Source: Denitratisoma oestradiolicum (GTDB lineage: Bacteria > Pseudomonadota > Gammaproteobacteria > Burkholderiales > Rhodocyclaceae). Taken from it: DNA of 64,000 nt. The stretch lies in contig NZ_LR778301.1 in assembly GCF_902813185.1 (NCBI RefSeq), positions 496,001 through 560,000 of the forward strand. Reading direction: 5' to 3'. Positions 25,813-33,674 of this stretch are shown piece by piece. The position numbers were made by a program, and so were the translations under genes. The notes beneath the pieces were generated by a model. It worked only from the letters and a program-made list of their open reading frames with translations. It was not told where the DNA came from and did no database searches. How positions within the stretch are numbered: the stretch's first letter is position 1; each line of letters opens with the position of its first letter.

Positions 25813-26892
25813 ATGGTGAACAACTTCAAGCAGACGATGAGCGCAATTTCTTACAGGGCCTGCCTGTGGCTGGCGGCGCTTGGTCTGGCGGGCAACCTTC
25901 CGTGCCACGCCGCCGAGGAGGGCGCGGCTCAAAGGGCCAGCGATGCGTCGCTAGCCGTGGTGGCAGCCAAGCCTGTGGCTGCAGAACCGAAAATCTACGC
26001 CACGGTCAATGGAAAGGCCATCACCGTGCGCGAATATGAATCCGCCTTTGCTTCGGCCCTGCGGCAGAAGTTCTATCACGGTCAGATTCCTGAAGGCCAA
26101 CTGCCTGCCGTTCGTGAAGAGGTGAAGACCCGTCTGGTGCAGCGTGTCCTGTTATTGGAGGAAGCCAAGCGGCGGGGCATAGAGGGTGCCGACAAGAGCG
26201 TGGACGATGCCATCGCCGGTTACGACGAACGCTATGCCTCCAGTGCCACCTGGCAACAAAGTCGCGAGCGTATGTTGCCGGGGCTCCGTGCCCAACTCGT
26301 GGAACAGAATGCCCTGAAGCTTGTCGAATCGGCCGTCAAGGCGGTTCCAGAACCCTCCGATCGAGAGGTTCGAGCCTACTACGAGGGACACAAGGAGCTA
26401 TTTACCGAGCCGGAAAAGACGCGCCTTTCCGTCATTCTTCTGGGCGTTGATCCGTCCTCTCCCAAGGAAAAATGGCAGTCAGCGCGAGAAGAGGCAAAAG
26501 CGCTTCACGAGCGCCTGTTGAAAGGGGCTGACTTCCAGGAGGCGGCACGCATGCATTCCAGTGGTAAAGAAGCGGAGCAGGGCGGGGACCTTGGCTATTT
26601 GCACCGAGGCATGTTGCCCGAGGCCTTGCAACAGCGTATCGATAAATTCGAAATCGGTGCGGTTGCCGAACCCGTGGATGTGCTGGAGGGGGTGGCGATC
26701 TTTCGCCTAGAGGAGCGTGTTCCCGCCCGCTTGCGCGAATTCAAGGATGTCATCCTGCGTGCGCGTGAATTGACGCTACGGGATCGCCAGAGCACGGCGT
26801 GGACAATGTTTCTGGATGGGTTGGTTGCCAAGGCTGATGTCCGCATGGTCTACCAACACGCAGTTGAGCAGAAAGGACCGGAGCGTCCCTAG
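25813..26892 (+). CDS. PpiC/parvulin-type peptidyl-prolyl isomerase (periplasmic foldase)
   Basis: A 359-residue secreted protein: signal peptide ending LPCHAAEE, a SurA/PrsA-like N-terminal helical region (ATVNGKAITVREYESAF), and a parvulin domain at about 215-310. The parvulin domain shows GADFQEAARMHSS, QGGDLGYLHRGMLP and GAVAEPVDVLEGVAIFRL. The C-terminal part is helical. The ATG at 25813 has AAGGAA upstream; a GTG at 25795 is less likely. Foldases of this type assist outer membrane and secreted proteins. Its place between a tetraheme cytochrome and an outer membrane barrel suggests it serves those two (inference). Confidence 0.92.
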   Translation: MVNNFKQTMSAISYRACLWLAALGLAGNLPCHAAEEGAAQRASDASLAVVAAKPVAAEPKIYATVNGKAITVREYESAFASALRQKFYHGQIPEGQLPAVREEVKTRLVQRVLLLEEAKRRGIEGADKSVDDAIAGYDERYASSATWQQSRERMLPGLRAQLVEQNALKLVESAVKAVPEPSDREVRAYYEGHKELFTEPEKTRLSVILLGVDPSSPKEKWQSAREEAKALHERLLKGADFQEAARMHSSGKEAEQGGDLGYLHRGMLPEALQQRIDKFEIGAVAEPVDVLEGVAIFRLEERVPARLREFKDVILRARELTLRDRQSTAWTMFLDGLVAKADVRMVYQHAVEQKGPERP

Positions 26893-26898
26893 CGCCTA

Positions 26899-29355
26899 AT
26901 GCCTCCCGCGCTCCTACCGGAAATTTTGGGCCATGATGCCTCTCTCTCCGCGAACAAATGCCGCCGCTCCGGTCTTGGAGCGGCGGGTTTGCTGGGAGGA
27001 TTTTTCGTTGGGGGATTGATCCTCCCTGTTGTTGTGCTGGGCGCGTCTGCTGCCTCTCTTGCGCCAGAAGTCGGACTTCGACTCAGTGTCGCGCTAGTTT
27101 CCCGCACGCCAAAGAAATCATCAGCGAAGCTACGGTTCCGCGAAAGGGATGCACCACCCCTTCGATTGGCGCTCACTTATCGATTGACAGAGACTCCTCG
27201 GGTACAAAATCTTGACGTGCGGGAGCCGGAGCTTCGTCTCAGCGCTATTCTCGGCCTAGACAAACCGAAAAAACGCGCCCCGGGCCGTGGTGGTCAGGAT
27301 GATCTTCCCACCATACGCTTGGCCATGGAGTATCGGCTGGACGAACGCCGTAGTTCCTACGCAGGCGTTACGGTGCTGGCGCCTTCGAGGCCCCTGCCGC
27401 CCGCATCCCCTCGGCAGGGCAACAATGCGCCCGCCAATGGCCCCCCCGGTGTGCCTGTTATTGCGAGTGTTGCCAACATTGTTCCGCCGCAGCGGAGGCA
27501 GCCACCGACTGATGGACGGCCTGATTCATTTGCAGCCAACACGGATCGAACATCCGGCGATAACGCTCAAGGGGGTGGCTTGATCTCGGGCTGGGAGATT
27601 CCGCCCATCCGTTGGGGCGGGGCGCATTCCTATGGCTATACCACTACCCGATCCGGCGATGGCGCTCGCTCTACTGGGCAGTCCCTGATGACTACGGTGA
27701 GCGTATCCAGTTTCATCTACCAACCCTGGTATGCCTTGGTAAGCGGTAGTCTGGGAATCGCTAGGAATGTTCAGGCTTCCACTGCCCCCGGCACCGACGG
27801 GATCAGTGGTACGGATAATCGGTCGGTGGGGACTTCGGTGACGGGCGGTGGTGTGCTGCAAATGTTTCCCGCGAGCCGCTTCCCCTTTGTGGCGACCCTG
27901 GACCGATCGGATAGCACCACTGCCGGTGGCGAGGTTCAGAGCGGTAATGTGTCCACTCGCCTGGGGTTGCGCCAGAGCTATCGTCCGGTGGAGGGCACCT
28001 ATAACCTGTCCGGAGGCTTTGATCACAGCACAGTCGTATCGATACCCCAAGGCGGGGATACAGTAAACGCCTTTTCTGGAACCTATTCTTCGAGCCGTGA
28101 AGGAGAGGGGCTCAATGTGGATGGCCGTGTTTCCCAGAGTGAGCAACAGACGGGCAACAGTTCACAGTTGATCAATCTGTCGGCCCGGCGCAACTTCATT
28201 ATTGGGGATACCGTGCGGTTGGATGCGAACTCCTATTACAACGACAATACCCTCAACTATGGTTCCGACTCCGGACCCAATTCGGTCCATGGGCGTTTCC
28301 TGCAACTGGGCGCCACCGGCACCTGGCGTCCTCAGGATGAAGATGGTGAGGACCTGCCCCTGTCGGTCAATGGCACCCTGATGATGTTCGACTCACAAAC
28401 CCAATTGGGCTCGACTACGGTTCAGTCCCGTAGTTTGATGGGCAACGCATCGACCTATTACACCTACAGTCCCCATCTCACCTTTACCGGTGGCGGCGGT
28501 TTCGTTCAGCAAAGTACCAGTGGTACCAGTGTGCTGATCACCACCATGAATGGTGGTGCGAGCTACACAGGGAGCCCTCTTACTTTTGGGAAGTTTTCTT
28601 ATTTTTGGGGGGGTGGGGCAAACCTGAACTATCAGGGGGGAGGTGCTAACGGGGCCAATCATGCTCAGAGTGGTAGTTTCAATCACTCCTTGTCCCGGGG
28701 CCTCCCCCTTTGGGAGGGGCACAATCTGTTCTTGACCGCTGCCCAGACGGCATCGCTGAATCAGGATCAGCGCCGGGGCAGCACACAAAACCTTTCCCAC
28801 TCGGCGGGAGGGACCTGGTCCATGCAACTGGGGGAGCGGGCGAGCGGCAACGTCAACCTGAACCTCACTGATTCGGTCAGTCAGGGTGCTACGGAAAGTC
28901 ATTCCAGATTTCTTAACCTGTCGTTGATGGGTAATGCTCAAGCCAGCCACCAATCGGCGCTTTCGGCCAACCTGGGGTTTATGTGGTCCACGACTGAGCA
29001 GGGGCCTGGGCGCCAGTCGGAATCGTCAGGGGCTGAGGTGATGGATAAAGCGCCGGTTGTGACCAAGAACTTCAACACTACGGGCTCGGCTACCTACCGG
29101 CATAACCGGGCCTTTGGTATTTCCGGCCTGCGCTATGGCCTGACCTTCACGGCCAGTGGTTCCAAACAGGAGCAGGCGCGGCTGCTTGGCGATACGAGCG
29201 CCAGGCCGGATAATTCGACTCGCTCTCTCGAGAATCGCTTTGATTACCGTATCGGATTGCTGACGCTAAGGACGACGGGGACCATCAACAATTCGGGTGG
29301 CAGAAAAAATGCTTTACTGTTCTTTCAGGCGATTCGGCAGTTCGGTGGTTATTAG
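26899..29355 (+). CDS. Predicted outer membrane beta-barrel of a second porin-cytochrome module
   Basis: Up to 818 residues. Residues 25-55 are hydrophobic and signal-like. Residues 55-155 hold four short repeats of an LRL-xxx-L pattern with basic spacers, and a Pro/Gly-rich linker follows. From about 230 on there are some 30 alternating amphipathic strands (SVSSFIYQPWYALVSGSL, YNLSGGFDHSTVV, LFLTAAQTASLNQ) with a C-terminal aromatic (QFGGY), as in large barrels. It is not recognisably MtrB. The true start is uncertain: a terminator-like hairpin lies at 26961-26986, inside the first 30 codons, so a TTG further in is possible. It has no gene symbol that I recognise. Confidence 0.72.
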   Translation: MPPALLPEILGHDASLSANKCRRSGLGAAGLLGGFFVGGLILPVVVLGASAASLAPEVGLRLSVALVSRTPKKSSAKLRFRERDAPPLRLALTYRLTETPRVQNLDVREPELRLSAILGLDKPKKRAPGRGGQDDLPTIRLAMEYRLDERRSSYAGVTVLAPSRPLPPASPRQGNNAPANGPPGVPVIASVANIVPPQRRQPPTDGRPDSFAANTDRTSGDNAQGGGLISGWEIPPIRWGGAHSYGYTTTRSGDGARSTGQSLMTTVSVSSFIYQPWYALVSGSLGIARNVQASTAPGTDGISGTDNRSVGTSVTGGGVLQMFPASRFPFVATLDRSDSTTAGGEVQSGNVSTRLGLRQSYRPVEGTYNLSGGFDHSTVVSIPQGGDTVNAFSGTYSSSREGEGLNVDGRVSQSEQQTGNSSQLINLSARRNFIIGDTVRLDANSYYNDNTLNYGSDSGPNSVHGRFLQLGATGTWRPQDEDGEDLPLSVNGTLMMFDSQTQLGSTTVQSRSLMGNASTYYTYSPHLTFTGGGGFVQQSTSGTSVLITTMNGGASYTGSPLTFGKFSYFWGGGANLNYQGGGANGANHAQSGSFNHSLSRGLPLWEGHNLFLTAAQTASLNQDQRRGSTQNLSHSAGGTWSMQLGERASGNVNLNLTDSVSQGATESHSRFLNLSLMGNAQASHQSALSANLGFMWSTTEQGPGRQSESSGAEVMDKAPVVTKNFNTTGSATYRHNRAFGISGLRYGLTFTASGSKQEQARLLGDTSARPDNSTRSLENRFDYRIGLLTLRTTGTINNSGGRKNALLFFQAIRQFGGY
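26961..26986 (+). terminator. Hairpin near the start of the barrel gene
   Basis: CCGCCGCTCC, a loop GGTCTT and GGAGCGGCGG form a perfect 10-bp stem, followed by a weak GTTT. It is either a terminator for the foldase transcript, with the barrel gene starting further downstream, or simply lies inside the coding region. Confidence 0.4.
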
Positions 29356-29429
29356 GTAATCACGGCTGAAAAATACCAAGTACCAAGCCTGTCCGTTTTT
29401 ACAAAATCTAGGAAGTCTAAGGAAGTGCA

Positions 29430-29852
29430 ATGATCAAATTCATGACCAGGAAGGGTGGACTCCTCTGGGGGTTAATCCTTGCGCTCTTTGTCGCGATGTT
29501 GGTGGATCTGCCCGAGGCGCGGGCGGAGTACGGCGACGTGGTGATCAACAATTACTCTGACGGCGCTGGCATGCGGCCGGCGATTTTCCCCCACTGGTTT
29601 CACCGGATGCGTTTCCGCTGCAAGGTCTGCCATGCCGACCTCGGTTTCAAGTTCAAGGCCGGCGGCAACGAGATCAACATGGTCAAGATCATCGATGGTC
29701 AATTCTGTGGCGCCTGCCATAACGGCGAAATCGCCTGGTCGGTGGAAAACTGCAACCTGTGCCATTCAGGCAAGCCGGGCACCCCGACCCAGGTGCACGA
29801 AAGCACGATCCAGAAGTTGGTGCAGCCGACTGGCGCACCTCAGAAGAAATAA
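29430..29852 (+). CDS. Triheme c7-type cytochrome (short form)
   Basis: A 140-residue protein with a signal peptide (LALFVAMLVDLPEARAEYG) and three haem sites: CKVCHADLG, CGACHNG and CNLCHSGK. FPHWFHRMRFRC precedes the first haem and supplies histidines for bis-His ligation. It is a close paralogue of the protein at 32357, with the same order and nearly identical core. A GGAAG lies before the ATG. It is followed ten bases later by the c5::c7 fusion gene, forming one half of a mirrored arrangement with 31758/32357. Confidence 0.9.
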   Translation: MIKFMTRKGGLLWGLILALFVAMLVDLPEARAEYGDVVINNYSDGAGMRPAIFPHWFHRMRFRCKVCHADLGFKFKAGGNEINMVKIIDGQFCGACHNGEIAWSVENCNLCHSGKPGTPTQVHESTIQKLVQPTGAPQKK

Positions 29853-29861
29853 GGTGCATCC

Positions 29862-30818
29862 ATGAATAAGCTACGCACAATGATGTTGCTGCTGGCCGGC
29901 CTTGTCGGCGTGAGCTCGGCCTGGGCTGCCCAGAGCGGCAAGGAAGTTTTTGGCAAGGTTTGCGGGGTTTGCCACAACACTGGCGTTGCCGGCGCCCCTC
30001 GCTACGGCAATGCCGGGGATTGGTCGCCTCGTGTCGCCAAGGGTACTGCAGCCCTCTACAAGAGTGCCCTGGCTGGTACGCCCAAGGGCATGCCGCCCAA
30101 AGGGGGCAACATGACCCTGACCGATGGCGAAGTGAAGGCCACCGTGGATTACATGCTGGCATCCATCAAGGACGCCGCCAAGCCTGATGCTGCGAAAGCG
30201 GCACCAGCCGCTGCGGTCGAACAGAAACCCTTGGCCCCTGTGGCGGCGCCTGCTGCTCCTGTCGCCACTGCGGGATCACCCGTTGCACCAGCAGTCTCCA
30301 CGGCCGAGGTCAATGCCTTCAATCGGCTACTGAAGCCCGCCAGCAAGCGTAATCTGCCTCCTCCCGAGGACGGCATCCATGACCCGGCCAATGATGGCAC
30401 CCATGCTCTGCAACCGCCCCTGGCCGCTTTTGGTACCCTGCCCAAGAGCTTTGCGGGCAATCGTGTCAATTGGGTCGAGGCCCTGTCCAGCAACAAGATC
30501 AATCCCCGCTACGATCGGCTGGATCCCAATGCGGTGCCGGTGGTCATGGATCTGAACATCGTGCGTGAGGTCAAGGGCTCCATGCCTGATGTGGTTTATC
30601 CCCACAAACAGCACACCGAATGGCTGGATTGTTCCAACTGCCACCCGGCGATCTTCGTACCCCAGAAGGGCGCCAACTCCATCAGCATGGCGGCGATCCT
30701 GTTGGGGCAGAAATGCGGTGTTTGTCATGGCAAGGTTGCCTTTCCTGTCTCCGAGTGTCGTATCTGCCACTCCAAGAAAAAGCCCATGCCCGTCGCTGCG
30801 CAGGCTGCGCCCAACTAA
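29862..30818 (+). CDS. Fusion of class I cytochrome and triheme c7 cytochrome
   Basis: A 318-residue secreted protein with four haems. Residues about 24-105 are a class I monoheme domain (VCGVCHNTGVAGAP, with GMPPKGGN as Met loop), closely similar to the free-standing cytochrome at 22324. An Ala/Pro-rich linker (residues 110-150) leads to a triheme c7 domain with CSNCHPA, CGVCHGK and CRICHSKK, preceded by PHKQHTEWLDC. The C-terminal half is a paralogue of the whole proteins at 5790 and 31758. The fusion joins a probable His/Met haem to bis-His haems on one chain, a plausible bridge between soluble shuttles and the outer membrane module. Confidence 0.9.
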   Translation: MNKLRTMMLLLAGLVGVSSAWAAQSGKEVFGKVCGVCHNTGVAGAPRYGNAGDWSPRVAKGTAALYKSALAGTPKGMPPKGGNMTLTDGEVKATVDYMLASIKDAAKPDAAKAAPAAAVEQKPLAPVAAPAAPVATAGSPVAPAVSTAEVNAFNRLLKPASKRNLPPPEDGIHDPANDGTHALQPPLAAFGTLPKSFAGNRVNWVEALSSNKINPRYDRLDPNAVPVVMDLNIVREVKGSMPDVVYPHKQHTEWLDCSNCHPAIFVPQKGANSISMAAILLGQKCGVCHGKVAFPVSECRICHSKKKPMPVAAQAAPN

Positions 30819-30871
30819 TGTATCGATGCTCCTCCCTGTTGTTGGCGGGGAGGGCTAAGGAAAAGGAAATC

Positions 30872-31783
30872 ATGAAACAAATCGGAATGGCCTCTCTCCT
30901 GATGGTCTTGAGCGTGGGGGCTGTGGCCCAGGTTGTGGCGTCCCCGGTCCCGGAGAGTGCGGCATCGCGTCTTGCCGCGAGCGGTACGATGGATAAGGAG
31001 CAAATGGCAGCCCGGATGGCCTCCGTGGAGAAATTGCTGACCACCTCGTCGGCGGCGAAGCAGATCGAGGCTAGTGGAGACCAGGGCGCTCTGGCCAAAC
31101 GTGATCAGGCCCTGGGCGTATTCCATACCGCCAAGTCCGCCTTCGACGCAGGAGACATCGCCAAGGCCGCTGCGGTGCTGCCCCAGGCTACGGTACTGAT
31201 GTTTGAAGCGGCCCGTCTGGCGGCTCCTGCGGATGTGTTGAGCAAAAAGCAGGAAGCCGATTTCAACGCCCGGCACGAGAGCGTCAAGGCGCTGCTGGAT
31301 GCTTACAAGCGGGTCGCCAAGGAGAAGTCGGCGGTAAAGGGTGTCAGTGAAACCGTCTCGTCGGTGGAAAAGTCCGTTGCTGCGGGCGAGAAACTGGCAG
31401 CCGCCCAGAAGTACACCGAAGGCCGAGCTGAATTGGACAAGGCTTACCTAGTGGCCAAGGCAGCCATCAGTTCCCTGCGCAGCGGTGACACCCTGGTGCG
31501 TTCCCTCAATTTCGCCTCTAAGGAAGAGGAATATCACTACGAGATTGATCGCAACGAAACGCACCTGATGCTGGTCAAAGTGCTGGTAGAGGAAAAGCAG
31601 GTGACCAATCCGGCGCTGAATGAGCAGGTACGCTCCTTCCTTGCAAAATCCAAGGAATTGCGTGATGCTGCGGAGGCGGCGGCTGGCCGCAAGGAATACG
31701 AGAAAGCCATCAAGTTGATGGAAGATTCCACTCTGGAGTTGGTGCGCGCCATTCGCAATGCGGGAATCTATATACCGGGCTAA
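30872..31783 (+). CDS. Helical periplasmic protein of unknown function
   Basis: A 303-residue protein with a signal peptide (MASLLMVLSVGAVAQVVASP) and an almost entirely alpha-helical body rich in Ala, Lys and Glu, resembling TPR or coiled-coil helical hairpins (KYTEGRAELDKAYLVAKAA, GRKEYEKAIKLMEDSTLELV). No CXXCH or catalytic motif is present. The reading frame is open further upstream, but the ATG at 30872 has AAAAGGAAATC and begins the signal peptide. It sits between the two c7 gene pairs. A scaffold for periplasmic cytochromes is a guess from context; I do not recognise a family. Confidence 0.82.
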   Translation: MKQIGMASLLMVLSVGAVAQVVASPVPESAASRLAASGTMDKEQMAARMASVEKLLTTSSAAKQIEASGDQGALAKRDQALGVFHTAKSAFDAGDIAKAAAVLPQATVLMFEAARLAAPADVLSKKQEADFNARHESVKALLDAYKRVAKEKSAVKGVSETVSSVEKSVAAGEKLAAAQKYTEGRAELDKAYLVAKAAISSLRSGDTLVRSLNFASKEEEYHYEIDRNETHLMLVKVLVEEKQVTNPALNEQVRSFLAKSKELRDAAEAAAGRKEYEKAIKLMEDSTLELVRAIRNAGIYIPG

Positions 31784-32357
31784 ATCAATCAATCTCTTAC
31801 GGACGGCGGCGGCGGTCTTCTGGTCCGTCGCCGCCGTTTGCGTTTGGGCTGGGGACTGGCTGCCCTTGGCCAAGGATGGGGTTCATGACCCCAAATCGCC
31901 CGCCGTGAAGCTGTTGCAGCAGCCTCGTGATGCCTTGTCGGTGCTTACCCCGGACACGGCGGGCAATCAGGTGCGCTGGGTGGAGTCCCTGGAAAAAGGT
32001 GAAATCAAGCCCCGGTCCAGATTGCGCAAGGAAACCCAGGTGCGCACCCTGGACCAGGACATCCTGCTCGACATCAAGGGCAGCATGCCGATCGTCCGTT
32101 TCCCCCACAAGGCACACACGGAATGGCTGGACTGTTCCAACTGTCACGAATATCCATTCAAATCCCTGATCGGCGGCACCAAGATTTCCATGTTCAGCAT
32201 TCTCCAGGGGGAGCAGTGCGGCGTCTGCCATGGTGCCGTTTCCTTTCCCCTGACGGAATGCCTCCGCTGCCATAGTGTGCCTCGCCCAAAATCCGAGCAG
32301 ACGGCGCCACCGAATCTTGATCCTTCCTACCACCTACCCAGGAAGGAGGGGCCTTGA
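31758..32357 (+). CDS. Triheme c7-type cytochrome (long form)
   Basis: A 199-residue protein whose start overlaps the previous gene by 26 bases. It has a signal-like segment (AAAVFWSVAAVCVWAGDW) and three haem sites: CSNCHEY, CGVCHGA and CLRCHSV. The core NQVRWVESLEKGEIKPRSR and FPHKAHTEWLDC is shared with the C-terminal half of 29862 and with 5790. A Lys/Glu-rich stretch separates signal and haem domain. Its stop codon overlaps the next start by one base (TGATG). It pairs with the short c7 gene, in reversed order relative to 29430/29862. Confidence 0.88.
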   Translation: MRESIYRAKSINLLRTAAAVFWSVAAVCVWAGDWLPLAKDGVHDPKSPAVKLLQQPRDALSVLTPDTAGNQVRWVESLEKGEIKPRSRLRKETQVRTLDQDILLDIKGSMPIVRFPHKAHTEWLDCSNCHEYPFKSLIGGTKISMFSILQGEQCGVCHGAVSFPLTECLRCHSVPRPKSEQTAPPNLDPSYHLPRKEGP

Positions 32358-32734
32358 TGGTGCGGCTCCTGACTCTGATGTTTTGCGGCCTGTGCCTGCT
32401 GGTCGCAGTTCCTGAGGTCCGGGCGGAATACGCCGATGTAGTGCTCAATCGCAACGCGGAAAAGGAGGGCATGCGTCCGGTGGTCTTTCCTCACTGGTTC
32501 CACCGCATTCGCTTCCGCTGCAAGGTCTGCCACGCCGAACTCGGCTTCAAGATGCGGGTCGGATCCAATCTTGTCACCATGGCGGACATCGTCGATGGCA
32601 AGTTCTGCGGCGCCTGCCACAACAACGATATCGCCTGGGGTCCCGATCGTTGTGATCTTTGCCATTCCGGCAAGAAGGGCTTGCCTCCGGGAATATACGG
32701 AGGTCACGAAACCTCCGGACCGGGACGTTGGTAG
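32357..32734 (+). CDS. Triheme c7-type cytochrome (short form)
   Basis: A 125-residue paralogue of the protein at 29430: signal peptide (LMFCGLCLLVAVPEVRAEYA), FPHWFHRIRFRC, then haem sites CKVCHAE, CGACHNN and CDLCHSGK. The start is the ATG at 32357 in the TGATG overlap, with GGAAGGAGGGG upstream; a TTG at 32354 is also in frame. The next gene starts with GTG two bases after its stop. The tight overlaps indicate one long transcript from about 29.4 kb through CcsA. Confidence 0.9.
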   Translation: MVRLLTLMFCGLCLLVAVPEVRAEYADVVLNRNAEKEGMRPVVFPHWFHRIRFRCKVCHAELGFKMRVGSNLVTMADIVDGKFCGACHNNDIAWGPDRCDLCHSGKKGLPPGIYGGHETSGPGRW

Positions 32735-32735
32735 C

Positions 32736-33674
32736 GTGCCGGCGTGCCATTTTTGGGTGGCGGTCTTATGGCTCGCCCTATCCTGCAGTCTCACCTGGGC
32801 GGAGGAGTATTCCGCCACTCAGGCTGCCGGAAAGGGGCTCTTGCTGGTGCGTTCCATCCACGGCGCCAGGCTTTTGCCAAGAACGGCTGTCACCGGTCTG
32901 GAGGGTATCCAGCCCGGCCTTCCGGGAACTCTGGGTGGGCTGGTCGATCTGAATTTTCCGGTGGCCGTTGCCGTCACCCCCCAGGATATCTACATCGCCG
33001 ACTTCGGCACCAACAAACTCTATCGTTATGACCGGGCACTGGATGCCATCGCGATCATGCCCGATGTCGTGGTCAGTTCCCAGACCCGTCTGGCGGCGGG
33101 GCCTGATGGCTCGGTTGTGGTGGTCACCCCGGATCGAGGAGTGGCCCGGCGCTACTACCGGGGCGGACGGCTGATGATGAACATCGATCCCCGGCTGGGG
33201 GCAGCCCGTTACGATGATGTGGCGCTGGACCCGGGCACCGGACGGTATTACGGCCTGGACCGGGCCTTTGGCCGATTGGAGGAGATTCATCCCTTGGGGA
33301 CTGTCGGTACCCTGTTGCAGGGGCTGTTGCCTGACCTGCCCCTGGCCATCGCCTGGGATCGGCGGGTTCTCTATGTGGTGGGGAGCGCCTGCCGTTGCCT
33401 GATGGCTGTGTCCATGGATACCAGAAGCCGCGGCCTGGTGGCCGACGGTCTGAAAGGCTTTGCCGGTCTGGCGGCAGGTGACGGATGGGTGGTGATCGCT
33501 GAAAACGGTGCTCGCCGCCTCAGAATATTGCGGGAGGGCGCTCTGGCGCGGGAAGTCTCCTACGAGTCCCTGGGGCTTTTTGATCCACGGGGCATGGCTC
33601 TGGAGCGGGATATGCTTTATGTTGCTGATCCTGGTACCCGGCGTATCGCCGTTTTCAGATTGCAAAAACCGTGA
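32736..33674 (+). CDS. Secreted beta-propeller (NHL-like) protein
   Basis: A 312-residue protein starting at a GTG directly after the previous stop, with a signal peptide (FWVAVLWLALSCSLTWAEE). The body shows blades of the YWTD/NHL type: LNFPVAVAVTPQDIYIADFG, RRVLYVVGSACRC, RGMALERDMLYVADPGT. No lipobox is seen. The start is judged by the signal peptide because ATG codons upstream lie inside the preceding gene. Its stop overlaps the GTG of the next propeller gene. The two adjacent propellers may act as a pair; function is unknown. Confidence 0.78.
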   Translation: MPACHFWVAVLWLALSCSLTWAEEYSATQAAGKGLLLVRSIHGARLLPRTAVTGLEGIQPGLPGTLGGLVDLNFPVAVAVTPQDIYIADFGTNKLYRYDRALDAIAIMPDVVVSSQTRLAAGPDGSVVVVTPDRGVARRYYRGGRLMMNIDPRLGAARYDDVALDPGTGRYYGLDRAFGRLEEIHPLGTVGTLLQGLLPDLPLAIAWDRRVLYVVGSACRCLMAVSMDTRSRGLVADGLKGFAGLAAGDGWVVIAENGARRLRILREGALAREVSYESLGLFDPRGMALERDMLYVADPGTRRIAVFRLQKP

